Shown: positions 46,168-56,531, counted from the stretch's first letter. The stretch: DNA of 64,000 bases from Hyaloraphidium curvatum (GCA_025558095.1 JAIVFI010000021.1:310001-374000); one strand, 5' to 3'. The notes: generated by a model from the sequence alone, not told the origin. Made by a program: numbers and translations.

Positions 46168-46759
46168 ATGGTGCGTTCCTTCTCGAACACGGGGCTGCTC
46201 GGATTGTGGCATTGCTGGACGGGGCTTGCCGGGCTGAGGGAGTGGCCGCGACGCCGGACGGAGGCCTCTTGCGTCGCTGGAGTGGAGTGTCACGGCTGGC
46301 AGAGGCGGAGGCGGGACCCGACGTTGCGACAGCGGAAGAGCACATCTTGATGTGAACGGCGCCGTCGAGAGGGCACTCGGTGGACGTGGTTGGCGCGGAC
46401 AGACGCTCATTGGGATCTCCCGGCAGCCGAGCCACAAGAGTTTCAAGACCAAGAGAATTCTTGGCAAGGCCATGAAGCAGAACCGGCCAATTCCGCAGTG
46501 GATCCGCTTCCGGACAGACAACAAGATCCGGTGGGTAGCATTTCTGGGCTTTCGGTTGCGCCTTTCCACGGATGTGCCGGGTAGGCTGCCGGCCATCCCC
46601 TGCCCATCGGTGCTTGCCGGAGCGCTAGCCCGTCGGCGAAGCACATTGCGGACGTGTGCCAGGCGCGGGTGCGGAGTAGTTGTGGAGCTTCTAACCCATC
46701 TCCCACGTCAGGTATAACGCGAAGCGGAGGAACTGGCGGCGCACGAAGCTCAACATCTG
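46168..46759 (+). CDS. RPL39: 60S ribosomal protein L39 (eL39)
   Basis: A 51-residue basic protein of the exit tunnel, spread over three exons. Exon 1 is the bare ATG (46168-46170), followed directly by GTGCGT. After a 256-nt intron (to 46426) exon 2 reads [20 protein letters not shown] and [16 protein letters not shown] second intron (GTGGGT ... CACGTCAG) leads to [15 protein letters not shown] and TGA 46757-46759. The length equals the family's usual 51 residues. The first intron is several times longer than the local average. Confidence 0.94.
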
Positions 46760-47137
46760 AGGACTCAATATCCGCGATTGTGCGATGCGCCTAGACTTCC
46801 TCAACCCTGGAGACATGTACAGCGGCCTAATGAAGCTCTGGACCTGATTTTCGCAGACCAGTTGTGTTCGCTGACCGACTAGGGCACGGGGACGGCGGAT
46901 GTCGACCCGGTCGCGATCTACTGATCCTGCCGTGTGATCTGTCACCATTCCTCCGCTATTTACAGACAGTAATCCTTTCCAGAATACCGCGTGGAGGAGA
47001 TCTAGTCCGGCGGGATTCCGCATTCATGCGCATGCGAAGTCGGATATCACACCCCATGCCGCCGCAACGCCGTGTCGGATGATGTGGAAGAAAGCGACTG
47101 CATGCCATCATGTATCGGTTCAATGTACAGATCGACC
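46760..47137. other. Convergent spacer between RPL39 and RPL19
   Basis: 378 bp between two opposing ribosomal-protein genes. It should hold both 3' UTRs and terminators. It is more AT-rich than flanking coding sequence. No gene, RNA or repeat recognised. Confidence 0.5.
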
Positions 47138-48042
47138 TCACTTCTCCTCCTCGCCGGTCGCCACAGCCTCCTTCTTCGCGGCAACGCGCTGCGCGCGGCG
47201 CTCGCGGGCAGCCTTGTTCTTGCTCCGAAGCGCCTCGGCCTGGTCGCTGCAGAGAACGTGAGGAGGCGATTCTGGGGTCCGCAACAAGAGCGACGTACGC
47301 GAGCAGCTTGGCGCGGGCCTTTTCGGCCTTGGCTTTGTGGATGAACTCCATCAGGACGCGCTTGTTCTTGAAGACGTTACCCTTGGACTTCATGTAGAGC
47401 TTGTGGTACCTGCCGCGCGCGGTCGCATGAGCCGAGGTGCAGGGCCATCCGGACGGCCCGCCCCACAGGTGCTTGTCGATCTTCCCAGCCTCCCGGTACT
47501 TCCGCAGCAGCCGCCTCAGCACCCTCTGTCTCCGCATCCACAGCACCGTCGTCGGCATGCGCGCCTCGGCGGTACCCCTCCGCTTGCCGGGCCCGGTGTG
47601 CCTTCCCTTGCGCTTCGCCTCGAGCTTCTGGCGCACCCGGTACCGCGAGTGGCTGACGGCCGGCAGCCTGATGATGAGACCATCGCGGTAGAGCTTCCTG
47701 ATGTTTTGCCCTGCAGCGACGGCGGCCGATGCCTGCGTCAGGCGGGCCGAGGGCGCGGGGGCCGGCCCATCGACCCACGCGAGTTGGCGTTGGAAATCTC
47801 GTTGATCTCGTTGGGGTCCAGCCACACTTTCCGCTTCCCGCAGTTCAGGACGGCTGCGGCAAGCCGCTTCTGCGTCCGGAGGTTGACCCTGTGAGGGGAG
47901 GGCGCGCGTGAGCTGGCGTCGCGCCGGGAGCCGCGCCCGCGCAGCCCCGGGGCACCGCCGCCGCAGACGCCCGTCCGCGGCCATCTCCGCGGCCGTTCGC
48001 AGCGGCCTGCTGCCCCCGGCAGACCGCATCTTCCACGTACAT
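47138..48042 (-). CDS. RPL19: 60S ribosomal protein L19 (eL19)
   Basis: From the 5' end: [37 protein letters not shown], (intron) [81 protein letters not shown] 57-nt stopless intron follows, then [32 protein letters not shown], and after another intron [20 protein letters not shown] ending ATGEEEK at 47138. The initiator codon is itself split: AT at 48042-48041, a 152-nt intron with a perfect GTACGT donor (47889-48040), then G plus GTC AAC. No other in-frame ATG precedes VNLRTQ without crossing this intron. The charged C-terminal helix is typical of eukaryotic L19. Confidence 0.94.
47410..47466 (-). other. 57-nt in-frame, stop-free intron of RPL19
   Basis: Minus-strand GTGGGG donor, GCGGCAG acceptor. 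Removal joins KIDKHL to YHKLYMK exactly as in L19 orthologues. Retention would add 19 residues with no stop. Confidence 0.9.
47889..48040 (-). other. Intron splitting the RPL19 start codon (AT|G)
   Basis: The donor GTACGT follows directly after AT (48042-48041). The acceptor CCCTCACAG is followed by GGTCAAC, so the spliced product reads ATG GTC AAC. 152 nt. Confidence 0.75.
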
Positions 48043-48265
48043 CGCTGGGTCGCGCTCGCGAAGCGGGTGGTGTCGGGTTGCTTGTGGGTTAGAAAATGGC
48101 GAACCCAACTCCATCTAATCACTCATCAATCACTTGCCAAATACCCCCCTGCACTCGGACTCCCGAGCTGCTCGGCGCGGTAGAAGCGGTCGACGAGTGA
48201 GCGATCCATTCTAGCATTCAATGAGACATCGAATCGTGGGCAGATTTACGACCAGTGCATCCTCT

Positions 48266-48311
48266 TTCGCTTCCCCCCTCCCCCCCTTTTCTCTCCTCCT
48301 TTTCCCCCCCT
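48266..48311. repeat. Pyrimidine-rich low-complexity tract
   Basis: About 46 bp almost purely C/T on the plus strand (runs of six to eight C), hence purine-rich on the minus strand, just 3' of the CofD-like gene. Compatible with a 3' UTR or terminator-proximal tract; no more can be said. Confidence 0.6.
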
Positions 48312-48496
48312 AACGGGCAGAGGCGCCCTTGACCGATGCAAACCCACTCCGCGGTCGAGGTGTCGCAAATGACCTGCAGCGGCGCTTCCATGCGCAGCGC
48401 CAAGAGATCGGCCGAGTGCCCAATCCAAGAGCAATGGCTTTGGGCCAAGGATGGCCCGGAGACGCAGAAACCGCTGCCGACCGGCCAGATGCCAGC

Positions 48497-50527
48497 TCAT
48501 CCGGGTCCGCCTGCGACTTGTAGTCCCGCTCCAAGGGTCACACCAACGACCGCATCCGTGGCTTCCGGCTCGTCTTCGTCCGACGACGACACCCATCCTT
48601 CGTCCGAGCCTTCCTCGGACGGCTCCTCGCCGCCATTCGCCGCAGGCGCAGCGCCGTTGTCTCCGGTGGCCGGCCGGCGGTGCGTGGTGAGCGCCCACTT
48701 GAGCATCCGGATCAGGTCCGCGGTGTCGTAGAGAACCTGCGGCTTTGCCGCATCCCCGCCCGCGGCGGCATATGCCGGGTCCAAAGACGACTTGGAGCTT
48801 TGGGCCGCGGACCCGCGGCGCGCCCCCTCGCCTTCCTCCCCGCCAGAACGCTCCTTGGAAAACACCAGCGAGCCCGCGGGCCGCACCGTCTCGACCTGCA
48901 CGATCTTCTTGATGCCCATCCGCCGCAGCTCCAGCTCGTCCACCTCGATGGCGTCGCTGCCCCTGGGCACAAAGATGCAGTTGACGTAGCTCGACGGCGG
49001 GTTGTCGAGCCTGTATTCCGGGTCCAAGCTGTGCACCCGGTTCAGGTGGTCCGTCACAGCGCGGACGTAGTCGGTCGCGCGGTCCATGCCGTGGGTCTCG
49101 CGGTCGATGCAGCCGTTGAGGACGAGGATCTTGCGGCACCTCCGCCGCGCGATGGCCTCGCCGACGCCCTTGAGCACGAGGCTCGGGCAAATGCTGGTGA
49201 AGAAGGAGCCCATGGCGTAGATGATGCCGTCGGCCTCGTAGATGTTGCCGGGAACAGCCGAGTGCACGGGCGGGTAGATCTCGTAGGGCTTGGTGGGGTC
49301 CGCGGACGAGATGTCCGAGGAGGCGTAAAAGACGCGCTTTATCCGCGAGTGCAGGAAGGTCTGGGAGTCCTTTCGCACGACGAGGTTGCTGCTCGACGCG
49401 GCCGGGGAGGCGTAGGCCTGGGGTGAAGTGGTCCCGAGCGCGCCCGGGGCCGGCGGCGGGTGCGAGATGGCGTTCTGTCCGCGGATGATGGTGCCGTCCA
49501 CGAGCTCGGCTCCCAGGGTGAGGCGGTCCGCCGTGGCCACGGCCGGGGTGACCAGGGACTGCGGTGGTATGTGCGAGACCCTGCCGTCTTCGCGTCACAC
49601 AACGTCAAGCGGTTCGTTCCAGCTGTGCACGAATGTACCCACAAAGGAAGATCGCCGCGTCCATGCTCTTAAAGAAGGTGCGGGCGCCGGCTACGTGGGG
49701 AATCAGAAGGGTCCCCGGCGCGCCCGCCGATGGGGCATACCAAAGAAAAAGTTGCCCACGCTGCCGTTGCAGAAGTTGAAGAGCGTGGTGGGCTCGCGCA
49801 GGATCTCGTAGTTGAAGTGCAGCAGGAAGGCGCGGATGGTGTCGCGGTAGGGGGTGCCGATGCCCTTCCACAGCGCGTGGGTGCCGTCGACGATCTCTGC
49901 CCACTCGTGCTTGGCCGCCGCCGCGTTGGACGGGTGCAGGCGGTGGCCCAGGAGTGCCTTGACGGCCTGGCCCTCGTCGGTCGAGTCGTCCGAGAGCCGC
50001 AGGCAGCGCGAGCGGATGTCGCCGACGGCGGGGCCGCCGAGCACGCGCACGATCTCGGCGGTCGAGCCGCCGTCGTCCGACACGGGCAGCACGTGCGTGA
50101 CGCGCGTGGTGAGGCGCTTGCCCATCTCCTCCGCAGCCGAGTTGAAGCCCGAGCCGCCCGAGAACACCACGAGCGCGGGCTCACCGGCGCGCGGCTGGCG
50201 GTACGAACGGTACACCGAGGCGCGGCGGCGCGCGACGCCCGCGCCCTGCAGCGACGACTGCGGCGTGTACGAGCCGCGCGCGAGCGCGAGGTACGACGAC
50301 GACAGCGGCGCGTGGAGGCCGCCGGCGGGCACCGACGGCGACGACGACGGGCCGCGCGCGGGCGACGGCGGGGCGGGCGAGGAGCTGAACGCGATGCGCC
50401 GCAGCGGCCGCGGCCCCGGCGCCCCCGGCGGCGCGCTCTCGTCCAGAACGCGCGGCACTCGCGTCGGCCTGGGCGCAACGAGCTCGGAGAGTGCCGAGCG
50501 CGGCGCCGCGCGCGCCTCCTGCGACAT
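48497..50527 (-). CDS. CofD/YvcK-like (UPF0052) protein
   Basis: From ATG 50527 (MSQEARAAPRSALSELVAPR) a long Pro/Ser/Arg-rich leader precedes the Rossmann-like core: ALVVFSGGSGFNSAAEEMG, VLPVSDDGGSTAEIVRVLGG, PAVGDIRSRCLRLSDDSTDE, HALWKGIGTPYRDTIRAFLL, HFNYEILREPTTLFNFCNGS and VGNFFFGMPH. After introns come ARTFFKSMDAAIFL, LTLGAELVDGTIIRGQNAIS, SAVPGNIYEADGIIYAMGSF and FTSICPSLVLKGVGEAIARR. This is the GGSGG...DDGGS fold of bacterial YvcK (carbon-flux regulator, UDP-sugar binding) and CofD. Fungal members are uncharacterised. The end is uncertain: the current frame stops at 48497 after an acidic tail, but another exon within 48,311-48,450 with reasonable coding character (GHSADLLALRMEAPLQVICD) may belong to it. 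Confidence 0.8.
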
Positions 50528-50627
50528 GCGCGCACGTGCTTTGTCTGGGCGTCGGTGGGCGGAGTTCAAGTCAAGCACAAACAACCCCAGGCAGACGTCC
50601 AAACACACCGCGGAGGCACACGCTGCC

Positions 50628-51455
50628 ATGCGTCCGCAGGCATCTGACAAGCACTCTCCGGGGAGTCCGCCGGATCCGTCCCCTGCCGTGCGTCCGCAAC
50701 CCCCCGCGGCCCAAACCTCGGCGGACACTCTGCTCGGGTCGCCCCCGGCCGACGGCCTGCCCACCCCCCCCGCCCCCGGTGTGCATCCCGCCCACCCACC
50801 ATACCCCGGCCCACCCCTCCCCCTGCACGACGGGATCAAAATCGGCGCGGCGCTCATCGCGGAACTGTTCGGCTGCGGGTCGTCGCCACCTTCCCCTCCC
50901 CCCTCGCCATCCGGTGCGCAGCCATCCCCGGGCCGCGCCGATGCCATGCCCCCCCTGGACGCTTTTATGGCCCGCATCATTGCCCGCACGCGCATCGACC
51001 CCGACACCGTGTGCCTGGCGCTGCTCTACTGCCGCCGGCTCAAGGACAAGCATCCGCAATGCAGGGGCTCGCACGGGACCGGGCACCGCCTGTTCCTGGC
51101 GGCCATCCTCACGGCATGCAAAGTCCTGCACGATGATGCATACGAGAACGCGGCGTGGGCAAAGGCCACAGCGGGCCTCTTTTCCAACGCGCAGGTCAAC
51201 GAGATCGAGTACGAGTTCCTCTACTACCTGGACTGGCAGCTGCACGTCGCCGCGGAGCAGTGGGAGGCGCATCTTGGAATGCTGAGCAAACGATCCGGTG
51301 CATCCCTCACGGACTCCAGGCTTGGTGGCGAATGCGCATCCGATCCAGCCCGGTCTTCCGCAAATCAAACTCTGACGAAAGGGACGAATGCGGTGCGGGA
51401 GAAGGGTCGCGTCGCCCGACGACAGCACGGCCGCCAGTTCCAGCCGGCCATGTAG
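50628..51455 (+). CDS. Pcl/Pho80-type cyclin
   Basis: Single-exon reading from ATG 50628 with a Pro-rich, disordered N-terminus, then a fungal PHO80-like cyclin box: MPPLDAFMARIIARTRIDPD, TVCLALLYCRRLKDKHPQCR, GTGHRLFLAAILTACKVLHD, DAYENAAWAKATAGLFSNAQ and VNEIEYEFLYYLDWQLHVA. These match the cyclin family that partners Pho85/CDK5-type kinases in phosphate, glycogen and cell-cycle control (Pcl1/2/5-like). The C-terminus is short and basic, to TAG 51453-51455. An intron near the end is possible. It is divergent from the CofD-like gene over 100 bp. Which Pcl it is cannot be told. Confidence 0.86.
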   Translation: MRPQASDKHSPGSPPDPSPAVRPQPPAAQTSADTLLGSPPADGLPTPPAPGVHPAHPPYPGPPLPLHDGIKIGAALIAELFGCGSSPPSPPPSPSGAQPSPGRADAMPPLDAFMARIIARTRIDPDTVCLALLYCRRLKDKHPQCRGSHGTGHRLFLAAILTACKVLHDDAYENAAWAKATAGLFSNAQVNEIEYEFLYYLDWQLHVAAEQWEAHLGMLSKRSGASLTDSRLGGECASDPARSSANQTLTKGTNAVREKGRVARRQHGRQFQPAM

Positions 51456-52334
51456 CATTCGCAGAGAGGTGTTGTATTGCAGACCGCGGATCCCGTTCCA
51501 GCCTCTCGTCATCGCCCCCGATCGCGCCCACCCCGTTGGTCCTTCCACGAAAACATGGACGCGCTGCATCTTCTATATCACCTGGAACCGCCTGGTGCTC
51601 ACATCAGTTACCACCCCTGCGCCGTCCGCAGCGTTGTTCATCGGCGGTTTCGGGCGCGTGCGTTCCGACGCCGCTGCGAGGCTCCGCAAGACAAGGAGAT
51701 CGAGAAGCCATGCTCCTATCCACCGATCTTGTCACCGGCAACGTGGAATTACACCGCATTCCGTGATCCGCAAGCATGAGCAGCGAAAGGCGCACGCCGT
51801 GCCATTGCGGAGCGCTACCTTTTCGGGCGCGCTTCGTGCGATGTACATGTCCACCAGCGCAAGAGGTTGCGTGACGGTTGGGTCTAGTAGGATATACATC
51901 GTGCCCAGCATCTGGGAGACCCTCCACTTCAGCTTGATTCTCTGGCAGAAGATAGCTCTGGGATCAAGTTGTCTGGCTGACGAATGAGCGAGCGTCCCAA
52001 CATTAGTCCTTCAGATGCCAGTCAGATTCGTTGACTCGGTCCGCTCGTCTGGTCGAAAGACGGGCCTACCCCTCTCGAAGAGGCGGAGCCGGTTGTAAAC
52101 TGTCATCGCGTATCTGACTTCTTCGGGCTCTTGGCCTTTATTTGTCGCCCTCTGCTGGCCAGATTTTCTACCGTACAGTGTACAGTAGTTGGCAAGTCCA
52201 TACTCCGCGGCGGTTGACTATGCCCTGCGCTTGACTGCTTTCGTCCCGACCCGCGCACCGGCCTCAGGCCCTTACAACCCCAGTGTCGCATGTGAGCTTG
52301 CCTATAATCTAGAGCACCTTGTGTCAGTTCCGGA
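51456..52334. other. Gene-free spacer between the housekeeping block and the glycan cluster
   Basis: About 880 bp with only short reading frames lacking domain or composition support. It marks the change from dense, intron-rich genes to widely spaced intronless ones. A weak TATAAT-like sequence (cctataatctag, about 52,300) precedes the FkbM gene. No tRNA, repeat or mobile-element end recognised. Confidence 0.5.
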
Positions 52335-53303
52335 ATGCGGCTCTTTGGTGTTCCATCATGGACAATAGGTTTTGCGACTGTACTCGGCGTGGGCATCTTC
52401 GCGCTGCTGCACGCGGGACGGTCGCCCGAAACCGAGTCGTTTCGCCTAGCGCAATACGCTGCAGCCCCGTTTGCGTTCCCGCAGCTTTATCAGTGCCCCT
52501 CTGCCCCGCTGCCCGGACCATACAAGACCATGAATTCCCAGGCGAAAGAGGACGTCTTTCTGTGGGACAACTATTTCTCAAAAGTTCTACCTGCGAATTA
52601 CGAGGGCACTTTTGTCGAAATTGGAGCCCTTGACGGATTCAGGTATGCGAACACTTTGTTCTACGAGCACTACCTGAAGTGGCGAGGTCTGTTGTTTGAA
52701 GCTTTTCCACCAAGCACTCTAGCTTTTCAAGCAAGAAAGGCTGAACGCCCTCGTTCCCACTACTTTGCAATGAGCATCTGTGGAGTTGAGCCTCGCTGGG
52801 ATGGCAAGAAGCATACCATCAAGTTTCTGAATCAAAGTTATCACCCGGCAGTGGCAACGGCGCTCGAAGAGGGCTACAGCTCCAAAAAGTTCCTCGATTC
52901 CTGGCATGCGGATCGGGACAAAAGAACCAGCGTTTCCGTTGGATGCTTGCCCATGCAACCAGTATTGGAAATGACTGGAATTCTCGATATTGACTTATTC
53001 TCGCTCGATGTCGAAGGGGGAGAGTTGATGATAATTCGGACTATCGACTTCGCCATCACAAACATTCGAGTCATTGTCGTGGAAGCAGACGGGCATGATC
53101 CCAGCAAGGATGCGGCAGTGGGCAGATTCTTGTTGGACGCAGGTTTTGAAAGGGCCTTTCAAAACTATCGCAATCAGACGGGCAGTATGGACAATGACTT
53201 TTACATCAACCACCGATTTGATGAGATTCGACAGGCTAGGCGTGGAAAGTGGTCTTCTACTCAACACAGGTTCATCAGTGGGACTGGTTCGGTTTGCCCC
53301 TAA
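52335..53303 (+). CDS. Membrane-anchored FkbM-type methyltransferase
   Basis: A single-exon protein of 322 residues. The N-terminus is a type II anchor (WTIGFATVLGVGIFALLHAG after a short MRLFGVPS tail). Then the FkbM domain: NSQAKEDVFLWDNYFSKVLP, GTFVEIGALDGFRYANTLFY (SAM-binding loop), GLLFEAFPPSTLAFQARKAE, FSLDVEGGELMIIRTIDF (motif IV-like acidic patch) and RVIVVEADGHD. FkbM enzymes O-methylate sugars or small molecules. A TM anchor points to the Golgi lumen, so methylation of a glycan is inferred. No intron is needed, unlike in the genes to the left. Confidence 0.82.
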   Translation: MRLFGVPSWTIGFATVLGVGIFALLHAGRSPETESFRLAQYAAAPFAFPQLYQCPSAPLPGPYKTMNSQAKEDVFLWDNYFSKVLPANYEGTFVEIGALDGFRYANTLFYEHYLKWRGLLFEAFPPSTLAFQARKAERPRSHYFAMSICGVEPRWDGKKHTIKFLNQSYHPAVATALEEGYSSKKFLDSWHADRDKRTSVSVGCLPMQPVLEMTGILDIDLFSLDVEGGELMIIRTIDFAITNIRVIVVEADGHDPSKDAAVGRFLLDAGFERAFQNYRNQTGSMDNDFYINHRFDEIRQARRGKWSSTQHRFISGTGSVCP

Positions 53304-53945
53304 GTCCCTAAGTCGTTCCGGATCGTGCTTTGCGGGCCCATTGCCTACAGTCTCTTCATGAGGACAGAGCCGTCACGACTAGAGCGGGACCAACCAGGAC
53401 TGAAGCATAAGCTAGCATTCTCTCTTGCCACACAAAACTTACAGCGTGAGGAGAGGAAAGCCAAAGAGAAGGCTAGCGAGGCAGCTATTTCCAATGACGG
53501 CTGGCCGAGATATGTAGATCGTGTCACGACGGGGCGCGGAAGCTCCGTGTAGACCTGTGTTGACGACGTTGAGGAGTCACTACACAGCGCTCCCCCTAGT
53601 CGTCCCTCGCCGGGGATCGCCGTCCCCCTTGCCCCGGCGCCGGCGCGTTACAGATCGCTGACGATGCAGTCCACTACCATCCGCCTTAAAATTAAAGTCC
53701 AAGAGACCAGCGCACCTTTTTGCGGCCTCAATAGAGCCGGAAGGTTTGCGTTTGCTTTCGGACGCGCTTGCTCTAGAGCATGCAGGCGGACATGCGCGAT
53801 GCTATTCCGTCGACACGGTTCTTGCGTCCCAAGCATTGTGTAATAAAAGCAAGGCGCATGCCACGCGAACCGACCGTTTGGCAAGATTTTTCTGGTTAAC
53901 GACCACGGACGCGAACGGCATTACTGAGCGAGGGCCAACCGCGAC
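53304..53945. other. Gene-free spacer
   Basis: About 640 bp. Only short reading frames; one Ser/Lys/Glu-rich stretch at 53,325-53,552 has no recognisable domain. No repeat or RNA feature seen. Confidence 0.45.
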
Positions 53946-54959
53946 ATGCTTGGTCGCGCGCACGCATCGGCAGCGGGAGCAGCAGCTCTTTTCCTGTTTC
54001 TCCTTCTCACGTGGAGGAAACAAGAGCCCGTTCGCGGTGGACGCTGCGGTCTGCAGAGCACGCGCATTAGCAACTCGACTTACGTGCAGCTCGGGCTCCA
54101 CAACGTGCCAGCTCAACCGGGATTCAGCCTTGTGGACGCCTGGGTTTTGAAATCCGAGGCAGCGCGATACTCTTCGCCGCCACGGGAGATCCCACCTGTG
54201 CTTCTGGATGACTTTACAATGCAGGGAAGGATTCCCGTAAGCTATACCTATTACGACAACGCGTACCTGGGCGGGAAGGCCCTCGTCTGGAACTGGACGC
54301 GAGAAGTGGTGGAGACATACCTGAAGGAAGCGCGGGCCCGGACCTCAAAAGGCTTCAACTACCCCATGAGCGAAATATACCAGGCGTTGGATCTGCACGC
54401 CAGCGGTTTCGTCGCTGGGAAGCGCGGCGTGGTGATCGGCTCTGAAAACCCGTGGGCGGAGGCGGTCTTGCTCGAGTACGGCGCTACACACGTGACAACT
54501 ATCGAGTTCGGCAAGATCGTCAGTGAACACCCCCAGCTGTCGACGTACACCGCGACAGAGTTCACGGCGGCCTTTCTAACGGGGTCGATTGAACCGTTCG
54601 ACTTCGCATTCACTTTCTCCAGCTTAGAACACGACGGCTTGGGACGCTACGGAGATAGCATTAACCCTCGCGGGGACTTCTATTCGGTCTCCCGCCTTCT
54701 CTCTGTGGTTCGGCCCGGCGGTGCTCTCTTCCTCGGCGTGCCGTGCTGCTACGATGCTCTCAACTGGAACGGACACCGTGTATACGGCTCCATCAGACTT
54801 GCGCAGTTGTTTGCTGGATGGTTTCCTGTGGATGTCATCGGCAAGTATCCGACAACAAGTGGCGACTATGGTCAGCCCCTTTGGTTTCTCCAAAATCGCT
54901 ACGCGTGTGAGGAAGGAAACAGCGCAATCAAGATGCCTGGTATCTTGAAGGGACTCTGA
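53946..54959 (+). CDS. DUF268 protein, membrane-anchored methyltransferase-like
   Basis: A single-exon protein of 337 residues with an N-terminal TM segment (SAAGAAALFLFLLLTWRKQE). The DUF268 signature is clear: GVVIGSENPWAEAVLLEYGA, HVTTIEFGKIVSEHPQLSTY, FDFAFTFSSLEHDGLGRYGD, SINPRGDFYSVSRLLSVVRP, GGALFLGVPCCYDALNWNGH and VYGSIRLAQLFAGWFPVDVI. DUF268 (first seen in nematodes; also in algae and bacteria) has a Rossmann-like fold akin to SAM methyltransferases, and members often sit with glycan genes. Biochemical role unproved. It lies co-directionally after the FkbM gene. No intron. Confidence 0.82.
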   Translation: MLGRAHASAAGAAALFLFLLLTWRKQEPVRGGRCGLQSTRISNSTYVQLGLHNVPAQPGFSLVDAWVLKSEAARYSSPPREIPPVLLDDFTMQGRIPVSYTYYDNAYLGGKALVWNWTREVVETYLKEARARTSKGFNYPMSEIYQALDLHASGFVAGKRGVVIGSENPWAEAVLLEYGATHVTTIEFGKIVSEHPQLSTYTATEFTAAFLTGSIEPFDFAFTFSSLEHDGLGRYGDSINPRGDFYSVSRLLSVVRPGGALFLGVPCCYDALNWNGHRVYGSIRLAQLFAGWFPVDVIGKYPTTSGDYGQPLWFLQNRYACEEGNSAIKMPGILKGL

Positions 54960-55208
54960 GATGACGTCGGCATTTGTGTGGAGCATTTTGCCACCAGCTT
55001 CGACCCAGGAAGATTCTGTGCTGGAATTCCTGCCATTAACCGCCGTTTTAATCTTGGATGCCAAGGGAGCCGGGAGGCAACTCGTGTTGATGGCGAAGGC
55101 GAAACGCCATCCTTGCAGGTTCACCTCATCTGCGCAATGTGTTCTCGGTCTTCTCGGCCCGAAAAATGCCCGGTGAATCATAGGAGCTACAGTAACATCT
55201 TACACCTA

Positions 55209-56531
55209 TCACCTCGGATTCCTGTGGCGCATGACGCGGTCGACGGAAGCAATGACCCTGGATGCGAGAATGGAGGCGGAGAAAGTTCTTGCAGCGAAGC
55301 GAGAACCGCGTTCCCGAATCGGTTCGTAAGCTTCGTAGTTCTCTAGGATCTGATGGATCTGCTGCACGATGGCATCTGGCTCCTCGCTTTTGAGAAAGAC
55401 GCAATCTTCCATGTCCCTCAAGGGCCCATCAACTGTGCGATCAACTAGCAGAAGACCCCCGCTGCCCAAGATCTCGGTGTTTCGCGCGTTTGCGTACCAG
55501 CCACCGTACCCGTCCACGACATGGAAGTTGAGGCTGATCTTTGCGCTGGACCAGACTTTCCGGTTATCCTCGTACCTTATCCTACCCTTATAGAACTCTG
55601 GAAAGGGCGTCCCAACCTGGTCCGAGCCATAGATTGCCAGCCTCAGTCCAGTTTTGCGCGAGTCCTCCACGAGTGCATGGAATATGAGCGTCCTGTTTCG
55701 TGGAAAGCCGCGCTCGCTGTAGGAACGGCTCGCTACGAAGGCGACGTCCGCGAGATACTCCGGATCCGGATCGTTGTAGTGGGTCGAGTCGATCATGGGG
55801 ACAAAGGCGTGGGCTTCTGTTGCGCCGGCGAGCAGATAGGTGGGGAGGGCAGCACTGCCACTGCTGAACACGATGTCAAACACGTCCTTAATGGCGTGCA
55901 TATTGCCGGCCGAGAAGAGCGAGAAGGGATCGTCCCAGTTGATGAGCACCCAGATTTGCCCGGGATAGACCGTCCGTGCGGCAAGCAGCTTCGCAGGGTC
56001 GTGGGACCAATGCCACCAAATCACAACGTCGATGCTTTTCAGCTCCTCTGTGAAGTCAAGCGCCTTTCCCGCCAGCTGCCGGCTCAGGGAGCCAAAAGTC
56101 GTCACGTTTGCGCCTGCGAGTGCCACGAACGCATCTGCAAAGGTCCGCAGTGGCTCCACCAAGTTGTCCCACCATCCGACGAGTGCTACGCGCTTGCCGC
56201 GCAACAGCATGGAGGGCTCTGCCTCGCGACTGTGGAAGTAACGAGGGTCCCAGCGCTCGGCAGCAGATTCACTGTCGTCTGCGGTGAAGGCAACCCTGGC
56301 GAGAGGTCTCCGGGTTGTATCATTTAGCATGGGGGCATCTGCAGGTTCCAGGGACGCGAACTGCCTGCCGAATGCGGCATTCGGCGTGGGCATGCGCCCG
56401 TCAACAGGGGCATGGCTCCCAAATCCTCCCCCATTCCAAAGAATCGCCACGACAAAGCCCAGGGCAAAAGGGAGGATTGTTACGACGGGGAAACCCTTGA
56501 GATGCAGGGATGGAGAAAGGGAAAGAGCCAT
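55209..56531 (-). CDS. CgeB-like GT-B glycosyltransferase, membrane-anchored
   Basis: A single-exon protein of 440 residues. N-terminal anchor FPVVTILPFALGFVVAILW. The N-terminal Rossmann half has GKRVALVGWWDNLVEPLRTF and IDVVIWWHWSHDPAKLLAAR. The C-terminal half has DVAFVASRSYSERGFPRNRT, LRLAIYGSDQVGTPFPEFYK, ISLNFHVVDGYGGWYANARN, TEILGSGGLLLVDRTVDGPL and DMEDCVFLKSEEPDAIVQQI. The acidic ExG-like nucleotide-sugar element followed by a C-terminal helix matches the glycosyl-transferase-1-like CgeB/DUF3880 family, mainly known from bacteria. Donor and acceptor unknown. Minus strand, start ATG 56529-56531. No intron. Confidence 0.78.
   Translation of the reverse strand: MALSLSPSLHLKGFPVVTILPFALGFVVAILWNGGGFGSHAPVDGRMPTPNAAFGRQFASLEPADAPMLNDTTRRPLARVAFTADDSESAAERWDPRYFHSREAEPSMLLRGKRVALVGWWDNLVEPLRTFADAFVALAGANVTTFGSLSRQLAGKALDFTEELKSIDVVIWWHWSHDPAKLLAARTVYPGQIWVLINWDDPFSLFSAGNMHAIKDVFDIVFSSGSAALPTYLLAGATEAHAFVPMIDSTHYNDPDPEYLADVAFVASRSYSERGFPRNRTLIFHALVEDSRKTGLRLAIYGSDQVGTPFPEFYKGRIRYEDNRKVWSSAKISLNFHVVDGYGGWYANARNTEILGSGGLLLVDRTVDGPLRDMEDCVFLKSEEPDAIVQQIHQILENYEAYEPIRERGSRFAARTFSASILASRVIASVDRVMRHRNPR

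Noticed and set aside
46171-46426. snoRNA in the first intron of RPL39
   Set aside because: One box-C-like string (TTGATGTGA, about 46,347) but no box D downstream and no terminal stem.
53325-53552. Short plus-strand frame after the first FkbM gene as a separate gene
   Set aside because: Lys/Glu/Ser-rich 75 codons without recognisable domain, TM segment or supporting splice context.
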